Shown piece by piece: positions 28,366 through 37,513 of a DNA stretch of 64,000 nt. Below the pieces are notes generated by a model, which saw nothing but the letters and a program-made list of their open reading frames with translations, was not told the origin of the DNA and searched no databases. The DNA is from Ottelia alismoides (taxonomy: Eukaryota > Streptophyta > Magnoliopsida > Alismatales > Hydrocharitaceae). How positions within the stretch are numbered: position 1 is the first letter of the stretch; each line of letters starts with the position of its first letter. Both the position numbers and the translations under genes were made by a program. The stretch lies in the NCBI GenBank assembly GCA_037367405.1, contig JAZKJV010011400.1:1920501-1984500 (forward strand), in the 5' to 3' direction.

Positions 28366-29064
28366 TTAAGCGACGACGGTCTTGCGGGCGTCGATGTACA
28401 AGCTTTCCCACGCATACTTACTATCGTCTATCAGCAGAGCGGAGTGGGCTAATTGGGACTTGCCGAATTCAGCCTGGGATACGTCTGAGAACCCGGCCTG
28501 CCTGAATGCATATTCAGCCAGTGGCCAGTCATATAAACACTGATGCTCGTAACGCTGTCGGAACCATGAGTTAACCGCCTCCATCGCAGTACCTGACTCG
28601 GGCGTCCGTTTTTCAATGAGCAATTGAGGAGCGTCGAAATAGGTGCGCATGACCTTCTCAGCGTTGGGCATGATGAGTCGAATGGTGCCGCCGGGTGTGA
28701 GAATCCGATGGCACTGCTTGAGCAAATCGATTCCGTCATGGAGAGTGAAATGCTCCAGCACATGCTCGCAGAATATGCCAGCCATCGAATTATCGGGAAT
28801 TGGCCAGGTGCGCGAAAAATCCAAACGAAAATGGACGTTCTTATCGATGAATCCGTCGATATTCAGCCAGCGTGAGTCAGCCAGACCTCGCGGCCCGCTG
28901 CCCAAATTCAAATAACGAGGTGTGGGCATTTGAGCCACATGCTTGCGGATCTTTGTATCAACGCGAGCCAGACTATTGGCCAGTCGCATTCGCATGAAGT
29001 AGAGATCCCATCTCAGCAAAGCCAATGTGCGATGGCTAAAGAAACTAAGTAGCATTTTGCTCAT
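28366..29064 (-). CDS. SAM-dependent methyltransferase (Methyltransf_11-like)
   Basis: A 232-residue protein with the SAM motif YLNLGSGPRGLADSRWLNID, the post-I FCEHVLEHFTLHDGIDLL and the family loop CHRILTPGGTIRLIMPN. Proteins of this type are common in O-antigen and S-layer glycan clusters. It shares the EHVLEH / GG-IR-I-P pattern with the methyltransferase at 30014, so the two may be paralogues. Substrate unknown; sugar methylation is inferred. Confidence 0.82.
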   Translation of the reverse strand: MSKMLLSFFSHRTLALLRWDLYFMRMRLANSLARVDTKIRKHVAQMPTPRYLNLGSGPRGLADSRWLNIDGFIDKNVHFRLDFSRTWPIPDNSMAGIFCEHVLEHFTLHDGIDLLKQCHRILTPGGTIRLIMPNAEKVMRTYFDAPQLLIEKRTPESGTAMEAVNSWFRQRYEHQCLYDWPLAEYAFRQAGFSDVSQAEFGKSQLAHSALLIDDSKYAWESLYIDARKTVVA

Positions 29065-29086
29065 TCAGTAATCGATCCCCAAAAGA

Positions 29087-30001
29087 CTAATCGAGTGTCA
29101 GTGATTTTCCGGCCAGCTCTTTCAAGGCACGATTCTCACCGCGACAGCACGCCACAAAGATGCGGCGGTCTCGGGATGACATTCGCCAGCTCTGTATAAA
29201 TTCCAAGAGTCGTCTGGCCGCAGACTTGATCGGCGGCCGGCCCCCGCGAAAGGTCTTTAGGTACGCTGCGGAATAGTAGATACCCTCGGCTAGGCGAGCA
29301 AGATACTCTTCAGTAGTACGTACATTACTGATCAAGTGCGTTAGTTCCAGCTTGTGGAACAAACCAACTCCCATCCCAATGTCACAGGCACAAGCCGAGA
29401 GATCGTTGTCGCCAGCAGACATCAGCGATGCCCCTTGTCGGTCCAGTACCATGGGACGTTTGCCCGAGTCGTGAAGCTTCAAGTAGGTGTCGGCAACTGT
29501 ACGACGAACGCAAAGCCCAGCCCCACAAGGCATTGTCTCTGACAAGTGCGCCAGGTTGGACCAGCTATCCTTCGAAAACTCTCGAATCACCAACATCCCC
29601 AGATACCGATGAACCCAGGGATCTGGCGGCGTCTCAAACTCTGGATGGCACTGGCCGCTCCACGCTCCAATGTGTGGGAAATCAACAGCAATCGATACAG
29701 CTGTTTCCAGGTAGTTATCATGCAGGACATTATCGTCGTCAACGAATACAATCAGATCACTCTGAGAACAACGTATCGCCCGTAGCCTGGCATGCGTCAG
29801 GCCCAGTTGCTCTTCGCGCACGATCTGGCCGCGGGGATGCCAGCCAACCAGTTCCTGGTTGATCGGCTCTGTAGACGCATTATCAACTACTAGCATTTCC
29901 CAATGCTGGTGATCGAGCGTCTGCTGCTGCAGTCCCTGCAGGACTCTCGCCAAGTATGGGGCTTTGGGATTATGGGTACAAATTGCGACAGTCAGTTGCA
30001 T
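29087..30001 (-). CDS. Glycosyltransferase family 2
   Basis: A 304-residue GT-A inverting enzyme. It shows TVAICTHNPKAPYL at the N-terminus, MLVVDNAST for nucleotide binding, and the metal site VFVDDDNVL (DxD). The acceptor-side segment CGAGLCVRR is typical of the group. No transmembrane segments. Donor not deducible. It lies between two related methyltransferases. Confidence 0.86.
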   Translation of the reverse strand: MQLTVAICTHNPKAPYLARVLQGLQQQTLDHQHWEMLVVDNASTEPINQELVGWHPRGQIVREEQLGLTHARLRAIRCSQSDLIVFVDDDNVLHDNYLETAVSIAVDFPHIGAWSGQCHPEFETPPDPWVHRYLGMLVIREFSKDSWSNLAHLSETMPCGAGLCVRRTVADTYLKLHDSGKRPMVLDRQGASLMSAGDNDLSACACDIGMGVGLFHKLELTHLISNVRTTEEYLARLAEGIYYSAAYLKTFRGGRPPIKSAARRLLEFIQSWRMSSRDRRIFVACCRGENRALKELAGKSLTLD

Positions 30002-30013
30002 GAGTTATGTGCT

Positions 30014-30733
30014 CTAGCCTTTGCTGCCTTCTAAACATATGCTCTCGTAGTTGAGCAGCCCGTCAGGATAGCGAGTCGTATGCTCGAGACCTTGCAAGGA
30101 GACATGATTGCTTTCGTGAAGTTCATGTCTTGCGACTGCGACAAAGCCACATCTCTCTAGCGATTGCTTAAGGGTTGCTTCATCATAAATGAACTGATGC
30201 CCCCACAGGCGAAAAAAGGCATTCACAACTTGAGCAGACTTGTTTTGCGTGACGCCAGGGGTAAATGTTGTGGCCATCCACTGGAGATAGGAATCACCAG
30301 TAGAGTCAACAGGTCGAGGATAAATGCTCAGAATCTTGGCGAGGTCGGGGGTGACGATGCGAATCACGCCTCCAGGTTTGAGCACGCGATGGCACTCGCT
30401 GAGCATACGTAATGCAGCCTCATAGGGCACATGCTCGATCATATGCTCGGAATATATGAAATCGAACGTGCCGTCCGCGAAAGGGTACGCGGAAGTCGCA
30501 TCCAGCGACATCACACCAGGACCAGCGTACAGATCCGTGTTCAGCCAACCATCCAGCAAGTGATTACTAGAACCCAGGTGAAGCTTAGCGCAGGCGTTGT
30601 GCTTTAAATACTCCGTCTTGTGCCGAGCGTCGGTACCCAGCAGCCTGCGTTTATAAGCCTGATAGCGCAGAAGCCATGGGCTGGAATCTTCAATTCCCAA
30701 GCCGCGTAGCACCTTCTGCTTAAGTGTGACCAT
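30014..30733 (-). CDS. SAM-dependent methyltransferase (Methyltransf_11-like)
   Basis: A 239-residue protein with AKLHLGSSNHLLDGWLNTDL as SAM motif, IYSEHMIEHVPYEAALRML after it, and ECHRVLKPGGVIRIVTPDL. The frame reaches 30802 inside the next gene, but ATG 30733 is 3 nt after that gene's stop and is chosen. Similar in plan to the methyltransferase at 28366. A sugar O-methyltransferase role is inferred from context. Confidence 0.82.
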   Translation of the reverse strand: MVTLKQKVLRGLGIEDSSPWLLRYQAYKRRLLGTDARHKTEYLKHNACAKLHLGSSNHLLDGWLNTDLYAGPGVMSLDATSAYPFADGTFDFIYSEHMIEHVPYEAALRMLSECHRVLKPGGVIRIVTPDLAKILSIYPRPVDSTGDSYLQWMATTFTPGVTQNKSAQVVNAFFRLWGHQFIYDEATLKQSLERCGFVAVARHELHESNHVSLQGLEHTTRYPDGLLNYESICLEGSKG

Positions 30734-30735
30734 GG

Positions 30736-31749
30736 TTAAGCCTCTTGTGCCTTGCGTTTGAGAACTAGAGGCTCTTGTCGAAAGCGTACGAGCCCCTTCC
30801 ATTTATTGACTAGCCGATGCGAAAGGCTGGCTGAATCTGATGACATTGCAAGAAGATTGAGTGCGATCAGCCCACTCCAGTGGAGATACCGTGGCATCTC
30901 GAGTACGCGTTGACTCTTCCACGCGCGGCGTGCTTCTTTGAGTTGACCAATCTTCACCCAGTTTTCCGCCATACTGAACGCGAGGCCTTGAATGAGCCTC
31001 AATCGACTCCAGGTCATCAACTTGTGTTGGTCGAGCAACTGCCAAAAACGCTGAGGCAGTCGTTCGACGCCAGCAATGTAGTCGGGAGAGCGAAAATGCA
31101 AGTCGCTTGTCTTGCGGTCAAAACTGTGGCCGCGAATGTAATGGTCTACTATTCGCAATTTGGTGTAGGGCAATTGGTGAGCTAAGACACGAATATGCAA
31201 GTCGTAGTCCTGCATGCTCTTAAGGTCTTCATCAAAACCACCCATGCGCTCCAAAACGCTGCGTCTCCAAATGGGCCCGGTGATATCCCAAACACACTCG
31301 TGCTGCAAGAATCGGCTCAGGTCATCGCCAGGGTCAAACGCATGCCACAGTGTGTTGCTGTCACCAACCTTTTCTTTGAAAGTACCGGCTTGGAAGACGA
31401 TGAAGTCAAGGGCAGTGTGCCCGCGAAGACAGTTGACCCGATCCTCTAAACAAGCTGGACTAAGTACATCATCCGAATCGAGAAAGATGACGAATTCGCC
31501 GCGTGAAGCACGCACGCCTTGATTTCGGCAGACATTGGCGCCAGTCCGTTCGCCCTGACGTTGCAGGTACTGAATGCGAGTGTCTTTCAATGCTTCGGCC
31601 GCCATAAACTCGGGGGTACCGTCGTTGGAACCATCGTCGACGACAAGACACTCCCAATCAACCTGCGATTGAGCCTTGATCGACTGAACCGTTTCTTGAA
31701 GCAGTTTCAATCGGTTTTTGGTTGGCGTAATTACGGAAACGAGAGGCAC
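30736..31749 (-). CDS. Glycosyltransferase family 2
   Basis: A 337-residue GT-A enzyme starting at GTG 31749. The N-terminus VSVITPTKNRLKLLQETV, the nucleotide-binding CLVVDDGSNDGT and the DxD-type VIFLDSDDVL are all present. The C-terminal third (after about 230) is a helical extension seen in many exopolysaccharide GT2 enzymes. Donor unknown. A 61-bp gap separates it from the aminotransferase upstream. Confidence 0.86.
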   Translation of the reverse strand: MPLVSVITPTKNRLKLLQETVQSIKAQSQVDWECLVVDDGSNDGTPEFMAAEALKDTRIQYLQRQGERTGANVCRNQGVRASRGEFVIFLDSDDVLSPACLEDRVNCLRGHTALDFIVFQAGTFKEKVGDSNTLWHAFDPGDDLSRFLQHECVWDITGPIWRRSVLERMGGFDEDLKSMQDYDLHIRVLAHQLPYTKLRIVDHYIRGHSFDRKTSDLHFRSPDYIAGVERLPQRFWQLLDQHKLMTWSRLRLIQGLAFSMAENWVKIGQLKEARRAWKSQRVLEMPRYLHWSGLIALNLLAMSSDSASLSHRLVNKWKGLVRFRQEPLVLKRKAQEA

Positions 31750-31810
31750 AGTAAAATTCAGTCTTTTCGGTCAAATTGCGGTTAGCTGGCCCTTGGACTC
31801 ACTACTGCAG

Positions 31811-33082
31811 TTAAATGGTACGAAGATCAGGCATAGCTCGCGCTGCTTCGGCTAATCGAGCAACTGCCTCTGCAAATCGCTGTAGCTGAGCATGGCTTAC
31901 CTTGGTAAACGCGGGCACTGTCACCAGGGACATGCAGGTCTCTTCCGTAATCGGCAGTTGGACATGCGACTGCACAGTTTGATCGATCACGCCGCCGACT
32001 TGCTGATCATCCAATTGACTAAAGATCGAAGCTTCGTGCAGGTAGCGGAACGACGCGCCAAAGGACGAATAGCGATCCACTCCGATCGTGTAGCCTTCGG
32101 CCTGGACGGCCAAAACAAATGCTTGTCGCGACCAACCACCAGCCCGCTCGGGATGGTAGCGAAAGATGAACTCCAGAAATCCACCGCGCTGTGCCTCAGG
32201 ATATTTTTCGATTGCCTCAAGAACACCATCTTTAGCCAAGGCGCGCGACAGAACATCCAGGTTTTCCGTACGGCGTTTATTCAGCTCGTTAAGTCGCTTC
32301 ATGCTAGAGTTCGCCAATCGCAGCGCAAACAAATGCGGGCGATACTTGACGCCGTAACTCAAACCGCCAATGCCAAACGTCGCTGCCACCTGGTCGCGGT
32401 CGGTGCGCCCGTTGTGGCCCAGGGCCAACATGCGATCGTAATAGACTGGGTCATCCGTCACGATCACACCAGCCTCGCCGCCAGAGACCGCTTTGCTGCC
32501 TTGCATGCTGAAGCAACCAATGGCTCCAAAGCTACCTACCGACTTGCCCGCAAATGTCGCTCCGTGAGCATGCGAACAATCTTCAACTATCGGGATACCA
32601 GTCCGCTTGGACAGATCAGCAAAGGCATGCATGTTGGCTGGGTTTCCCCAAACATGGACCACGCAGATGGCCTTGGTTCGCGGCGTTATGCGGCATTCCA
32701 CATCGACCGGGTCAGCCGTCAAGGTCTTGGGATCAATCTCGCAAAAGACAGGTTTGGCACCTAACTGAAACAAGGGAGTGGCCGAGGCAAAGAAGGTATA
32801 CGAAGGCACAATCACTTCATCACCTGGCCGGACACCTAGCGCAAAGAACGCGCTATGCAAGGTGGCTGTGCCACTATTGACAGGCAGAGCGTAACGACAG
32901 CCCGTCAGCTCGCGAAAGTTCTTCTCGGTCTCCGCGTTGGCTGGTCCGCCGACCTCTGTATTCAGGCCGCGAGCAATATCTTTCACAATCGGCCAGGCAT
33001 CGGACAGCCTAACCTGTTTCCATCGGTCGCGCAGTTGAGGCGAACATGGATTGGCCGAGCGAATAATGGTGGGAACAATCAT
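31811..33082 (-). CDS. DegT/DnrJ/EryC1/StrS-family sugar aminotransferase
   Basis: A 423-residue PLP-dependent transaminase that installs an amino group on a keto sugar. Visible are PVNSGTATLHSAFFALG, VPSYTFFASATPLF, the PLP-contacting VEDCSHAHGATFAG and the lysine in SMQGSKAVSGGEAGV. It overlaps by 4 bp the Gfo/Idh/MocA dehydrogenase upstream, which would generate the keto sugar. Together with the acetyltransferase next door this forms a dehydrogenase / aminotransferase / acetyltransferase trio like WbpB-WbpE-WbpD. Confidence 0.9.
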   Translation of the reverse strand: MIVPTIIRSANPCSPQLRDRWKQVRLSDAWPIVKDIARGLNTEVGGPANAETEKNFRELTGCRYALPVNSGTATLHSAFFALGVRPGDEVIVPSYTFFASATPLFQLGAKPVFCEIDPKTLTADPVDVECRITPRTKAICVVHVWGNPANMHAFADLSKRTGIPIVEDCSHAHGATFAGKSVGSFGAIGCFSMQGSKAVSGGEAGVIVTDDPVYYDRMLALGHNGRTDRDQVAATFGIGGLSYGVKYRPHLFALRLANSSMKRLNELNKRRTENLDVLSRALAKDGVLEAIEKYPEAQRGGFLEFIFRYHPERAGGWSRQAFVLAVQAEGYTIGVDRYSSFGASFRYLHEASIFSQLDDQQVGGVIDQTVQSHVQLPITEETCMSLVTVPAFTKVSHAQLQRFAEAVARLAEAARAMPDLRTI

Positions 33083-34239
33083 GCTGGAGCCTTCGCCGGT
33101 ACGGAATGTTCAGTGGGAAGGGAACTTGTCGATAAAGGAAAATCGATTCGCTGACCGCCTAAAGCAGCCGACGCATAGATCCCAGCCACTAGCTCTTGAG
33201 GCAAGCGCGCGGACTGGGCGGATATCGGCAGGGGCTGGCCGGTACGAATGGCTTCGAATACAGCTTGGAAGTAAGGTGTGTGCGTGCGGGGCTGGACGTC
33301 GGGCTTGGTCAAATGCCCAAAGCCCAAATCGCGCATCGCTCGCCGCACAACACGCGTCATCAGCCTGCGCCAGTGTGGCGGAACCGGAGGCAATGGATAC
33401 TGCGATTCGGCCTGAGTTTGAGACTCTCGCGCAGAAGAACTCAGTTTGGAAGTATCCCAGGGAGCCACTAGCGTACCAAAGTCGCCGCTCATCCTGAAAC
33501 TGTTTTTGTTGTTCTGCTTCAGGACGCTACAGTTGCCGTGGAACACTCCGCCACCGGGCAGTCCCAACCGCATGTCGCACCAATCTTCCGACTCCAGACC
33601 TGGCGTGGAGTTAGAGTACTGGGCTTCGACCCACTGGGGCATACCAAAGAAGTCGCAGATCAAGTCGAGCTGATGAATGAACTGAGTCATCACCACACCG
33701 CCACCGGCTACATTCCATTTGCCCCACCAACCGCGTGAGACGGCCGCAGCGGAAACCGGCGTATTGCGATGGCATTCTACTTCGGTAACTTGGCCCGCGT
33801 TACTCTGACTGAGAAACCACTTTATGCGCTGCATCATCAAGTCGTAACGCAATTGGTAGCTAACCGAGAGTTTGCCTGGATAGGCTTCAGCGGCAGCGAT
33901 GATACGATCCGCCGTCTCGAGGTTATGAGCCAAGGGTTTCTCGCAGATAACGTATTTGCCGGCCTGCAGGCTCTTCAAGACCAGGTCTTCGTGGTATGCA
34001 GGTGGCGTGGCGATAATGACAACGTCAATATCCGGCCTGGCCAGCAGTTGGTCAGCGCTGGTATAGGCATACGGGAAGAAAAAGCGTTCGCCAAACCTGA
34101 CCAGTCGCGCAGGCTGGGTGTCTGCAGCAGCCAGCAGAATGCACTGCTCTTTGAGCTGTTTGAGGGCGTAGACATGTTCTTCGGCGATAATCCCCGTGCC
34201 GACAATGCCTATGCCCAGTTTACGTACAGTCTCACTCAT
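33079..34239 (-). CDS. Gfo/Idh/MocA-family sugar oxidoreductase
   Basis: A 386-residue NAD(P)-dependent dehydrogenase. The Rossmann start is GIGIVGTGIIAEEHVYAL, the family motif is YVICEKPLAHNLETAD, and the C-terminal substrate domain begins near 125 with SVSYQLRYD. The enzyme probably oxidises a nucleotide-sugar hydroxyl to a ketone for the aminotransferase encoded next. It overlaps both neighbours by 4 bp (34236-34239 and 33079-33082), strong evidence of coupled translation. A WbpB-like role is inferred. Confidence 0.87.
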   Translation of the reverse strand: MSETVRKLGIGIVGTGIIAEEHVYALKQLKEQCILLAAADTQPARLVRFGERFFFPYAYTSADQLLARPDIDVVIIATPPAYHEDLVLKSLQAGKYVICEKPLAHNLETADRIIAAAEAYPGKLSVSYQLRYDLMMQRIKWFLSQSNAGQVTEVECHRNTPVSAAAVSRGWWGKWNVAGGGVVMTQFIHQLDLICDFFGMPQWVEAQYSNSTPGLESEDWCDMRLGLPGGGVFHGNCSVLKQNNKNSFRMSGDFGTLVAPWDTSKLSSSARESQTQAESQYPLPPVPPHWRRLMTRVVRRAMRDLGFGHLTKPDVQPRTHTPYFQAVFEAIRTGQPLPISAQSARLPQELVAGIYASAALGGQRIDFPLSTSSLPTEHSVPAKAPA

Positions 34240-35051
34240 GGTGACTTCAACAAGTAATTAGGGTTCTTCGACATGCGTTCCATCAAATAAGCATGGACCG
34301 ACTGAGCGTCCGGAATGTAGAGCAACTTCCCATAGCGCAGCGTTTGCGATCGCAACAGCCCGGCTTGCGCTAACTCGACATCCATCTCGGCAAAGCGTCG
34401 AGCAAACTCCATGTTTTGTCTGCGCATCAGCAACTGCTTCACTTGACCATCCGCATCACGAAACTGCAGTGAAACCTTCTGCGGATAGTACAAATAAGGA
34501 CACTCAGCAAAATGCTCCGATGTATGGAACAGGGTATAGGTGTTTAGCGTACAACCAAACATCAATACCGCACTGCGCATTTGCAACAGCTTGTCATAAG
34601 GTGTTTGTGAGCCGCAGGGCGTATCAGCCAGTTGATGATCGGCACAAATCGAGGCAGCCTTGGGTCCAGCGGCGGCGACTGAATGTGTTGGGTGAATACT
34701 TCGCAGCACGCCACTCTGACGCCAGAACCAATCGGAGATGGCCCCAACCAGCGAAGGCGTCTGAGACGCATCAAATACTGGTCCAACAGTTTGGCCAGCC
34801 GCTGGATAACAATAGGTATGAGTAGGCAGTACCAGGTTGGGAGTAATGGCGTGGAGAGTTCCGACCACGGCGGCTGGACCACCGGACAGGTAACCACAGG
34901 CCGATAAGGACGAATGCACAAACAAAGCCTCAGCTGGTACGTCGACCAATTGATCCAAAGTCGCTTGTAATTCGATGGGTTTGACAGGACGCAAGCGACG
35001 AAGTTGGCGACTCCAAACTCGTTTTATCTTGCTGGCGAGACGATGCAACAT
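34236..35051 (-). CDS. AAC(3)-family N-acetyltransferase (probably acting on an amino sugar)
   Basis: A 271-residue protein of the AAC(3) aminoglycoside acetyltransferase family: FVHSSLSACGYLSGGPAAV near the N-terminus, LPTHTYCYP, and the catalytic-site HPTHSVAAAGP. Two codons upstream of ATG 35051 lies a TTG that is not used here. Resistance is not the likely role: the 4-bp overlap with the Gfo/Idh/MocA and aminotransferase genes points to acetylation of the new amino sugar. This would replace the left-handed beta-helix acetyltransferase (WbpD) found in related pathways. Confidence 0.83.
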   Translation of the reverse strand: MLHRLASKIKRVWSRQLRRLRPVKPIELQATLDQLVDVPAEALFVHSSLSACGYLSGGPAAVVGTLHAITPNLVLPTHTYCYPAAGQTVGPVFDASQTPSLVGAISDWFWRQSGVLRSIHPTHSVAAAGPKAASICADHQLADTPCGSQTPYDKLLQMRSAVLMFGCTLNTYTLFHTSEHFAECPYLYYPQKVSLQFRDADGQVKQLLMRRQNMEFARRFAEMDVELAQAGLLRSQTLRYGKLLYIPDAQSVHAYLMERMSKNPNYLLKSP

Positions 35052-35057
35052 GAGCAA

Positions 35058-36164
35058 TTAAGACTGAAATAGCCAGTTTCGAAGGCGCTGGCATTCATCT
35101 TCCCAACTGTAGAGTGCTTGCGCTCTCTGCCGGCCCGCGCGGCCCATGTGGATAAAATCCGGCTGCACTGCAATCATAGCAGCGGCCATACCTTCGATGT
35201 CACCTTCGTCAACCAGCAATCCTGTCTGGCCTTCGACCACTGCTTCAGCGATGCCAGTATGGCGTGTGCTGACAACAGCCAGGCCATGCGCCATGGCCTC
35301 TTGAAGCGAAGCAGGCAAACCCTCTTCATTACCGGTTTCAGGATCCACTGCGCTATGCTGTACAAACACGCCGCAGTCTTTTAAGAGCTGCTGTTTGGTA
35401 GCTTCGGAGACCATACCATGCAGACGGACTTTGTCGCCCAGTTGACGAGCATTTACAAACTGCTTGACCGTTGACGACAGGGGCCCCCAGCCGACGTAAT
35501 CGAGAGTCAACTCAGGATCGCGCTGTAGCGCCACCCGGAAAGATTCCAACAGCAGAATGGGAGCCTTTTGGGGACACATGCGTCCAATGGCCAGCAAACG
35601 CTTGGCCGCCCCGGCCGGGCGCTCGTTAACTTGTTCAGGAATGACGATTCCGCCTGGATTGACATGAACCAGATCCGCCGGCAGACCAATCGAGATTAGC
35701 CTCTGGCGGTGAAATTCAGACCTGGTCAATACGGCACGCGCGGTACGATAAACCTGGTATCGCTGTTGTGTCGCCTGGTCTCGGAGGCTGGCACTCACAT
35801 CGATGCCGTGCCCTTGGACTATGTAGGGCAGATGCAACTCATTGACAATCGGGACGAACTCGGCGAATTGATCCAAGAACTCGCCCATGACGGCCGTAAC
35901 CTGGTGTTTCTTCAAGAAACGGCGGATCGTGGTATGCAGCATCTGCTCGCGCGAACTACCGAGTTTGGCCCGTAGTCGAAACGACAGTTTCAGTGAGATC
36001 TTATCCAGGTGGATGGCAGGGCAGGGGGCAGGAAAGTGTCCGGCTAAGGGATGATGACTTAGGCGTGAGATAGCCACTGTCGCCCCAGGAAGGACACCGC
36101 GGATATGCAGGTCCACGAACGGCGCACCTAACTGGCCGTCAAAAATACAAAGCATTTGCCGCAT
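35058..36164 (-). CDS. Glycosyltransferase family 4 (sister of the one at 38927)
   Basis: A 368-residue GT-B enzyme. Motifs are IVQGHGIDVSASLR, LTRSEFHRQRLISIGLP, LLAIGRMCPQKAPILLLESF and EEGLPASLQEAMAHGLAVVS. These four blocks recur nearly identically in the GT4 at 38927, so the pair arose by duplication. The donor is probably an amino or acetamidino sugar, as the pair flanks the amidotransferase/HisF/HisH genes. A 170-bp gap upstream (36165-36334) holds no recognised element. Confidence 0.87.
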   Translation of the reverse strand: MRQMLCIFDGQLGAPFVDLHIRGVLPGATVAISRLSHHPLAGHFPAPCPAIHLDKISLKLSFRLRAKLGSSREQMLHTTIRRFLKKHQVTAVMGEFLDQFAEFVPIVNELHLPYIVQGHGIDVSASLRDQATQQRYQVYRTARAVLTRSEFHRQRLISIGLPADLVHVNPGGIVIPEQVNERPAGAAKRLLAIGRMCPQKAPILLLESFRVALQRDPELTLDYVGWGPLSSTVKQFVNARQLGDKVRLHGMVSEATKQQLLKDCGVFVQHSAVDPETGNEEGLPASLQEAMAHGLAVVSTRHTGIAEAVVEGQTGLLVDEGDIEGMAAAMIAVQPDFIHMGRAGRQRAQALYSWEDECQRLRNWLFQS

Positions 36165-36334
36165 TAATCGTTCGATCTAGGCGTATAAGCACAGGGGAAG
36201 GGGAATAGTTTACGGCCCGAGAACAACGAACTACCAACAACTATAGTCTACAAAGCGCACACAGGCAGGCTGAGCGTCTGCTCAACGGTTTCTGCTTCAG
36301 AGATATCTCACCCGGAGAAGTGCGGCCAGCCCAA

Positions 36335-37513
36335 CTATACGCTGGTAAAGCGCCGTACGAGCTTTCCGAAGGGATGTAGCCAGTTGGTCAACAATTCGAT
36401 TCGGTGCTGATCCTTGGCATCGGAGCCGAAGTCTGATTGCTTTCGATTTGGCAACGCGAGAATCTCTTCGAATTCGTCCAAAGACCATCCTAGTTTCTTG
36501 GCTACGTATCGCTTGTCCTGTATCTGCAGATCAGGATCATAGGTAGGTCTTTCCAGTTCCGCCAGGGCTGACTGCCGATCGATTTCACCATTGAGTATCA
36601 GGTTCGAAAGGTGAGCTTTGCGTTTATCGATGCCGAATTTCGTCGGCAAAATGTAGCCTTGGTAAAACCGAGTGAAGATCGACTCATAATGCTTGCCGCC
36701 GTAGTCCCGCCAGCCAAACTCGTCAATCAGCGTTTGCTTGGCCTCCAGTTTGCGGTAGGGCAGCAAGTTCAGTATTTCGATAGTCTCTATGTCCTTGACC
36801 TTCTTGTAATAGAATTCTCGCCACGCCCCAAGCTTGGGCAACTGCTGGATCGACCCCTCTCCGAACTGGCGGTGAATCTGCATCAGATTATGCAGATCGC
36901 GTTTGGGATGAAACCAGGCTGGTGGCAGTAGCCACTCCGTGGCCAGGTTGTTTCCCGACAGGATGAATTTGATCTTCTCGCGGCAAGCAATCTGATTGAG
37001 AGAGGCAAAGATCATATGATCGGTGGGGACTTCCAAGTCCAGAACCGACGCTTTGAAGTATGCCCGCTGTAAGTCGCGAAACTCAGGCCAATTCAGCACG
37101 TGGGTAGCCAGGCTGAACCCACATTTCTTGACCATGGTTTCAATGTTCGAAACGGCTAGTTCGTTGTTCCATCCATTGTCGAAGTGAACGATCAGGGGAC
37201 GCAGCCCAAAACGATGCGCTAACAACGTTACATACGAGCTATCGACCCCACCACTCAGGCCGATGACACAGTTGTACTTGCGTCCTGGCTGGCTGTTGCG
37301 GATCTTGGCTAAGACATCGTCGAGCAATTGCTGACGAGTCGCCTCGTCAGGCAAGCGTTGTTTAAGCGTTTGGAAATCGTGCCACCAGTTAGACACTCCG
37401 TCTCCGTCGAAACGGATGTCCGGATCGGATGAATCCATGACGGTCTTGGTGCAGATTTGAAACGTTGATGTGGCTGTAGGCCGACATAGCAACTCGGGCT
37501 TTGCTGAGGTCAT
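36335..37513 (-). CDS. N-acetyl sugar amidotransferase (PseA/WbpG/WbuX family)
   Basis: A 392-residue ATP-pyrophosphatase that turns a sugar N-acetyl group into an acetamidino group, using ammonia from a HisH-type glutaminase. The PP-loop is GLSGGVDSS (about 85-93) and the N-terminal family signature CTKTVMDSSDPDIRFDGDG is clear. Of the four cysteines that usually form a zinc site there (CxxC and CNxC), only C21 remains: the other positions read T and SNWW. The gene overlaps the HisF-like gene by 4 bp and belongs to an amidotransferase-HisF-HisH trio as in Pseudomonas and E. coli O-antigen loci. Confidence 0.9.
   Translation of the reverse strand: MTSAKPELLCRPTATSTFQICTKTVMDSSDPDIRFDGDGVSNWWHDFQTLKQRLPDEATRQQLLDDVLAKIRNSQPGRKYNCVIGLSGGVDSSYVTLLAHRFGLRPLIVHFDNGWNNELAVSNIETMVKKCGFSLATHVLNWPEFRDLQRAYFKASVLDLEVPTDHMIFASLNQIACREKIKFILSGNNLATEWLLPPAWFHPKRDLHNLMQIHRQFGEGSIQQLPKLGAWREFYYKKVKDIETIEILNLLPYRKLEAKQTLIDEFGWRDYGGKHYESIFTRFYQGYILPTKFGIDKRKAHLSNLILNGEIDRQSALAELERPTYDPDLQIQDKRYVAKKLGWSLDEFEEILALPNRKQSDFGSDAKDQHRIELLTNWLHPFGKLVRRFTSV

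Noticed and set aside
31892..32764. 290-codon plus-strand open frame
   Set aside because: Antisense to the DegT-family aminotransferase, whose motifs are intact.
34236..35051. Antibiotic resistance gene (AAC(3))
   Set aside because: The family matches, but the 4-bp overlap with sugar-biosynthesis genes points to a role in amino-sugar acetylation.
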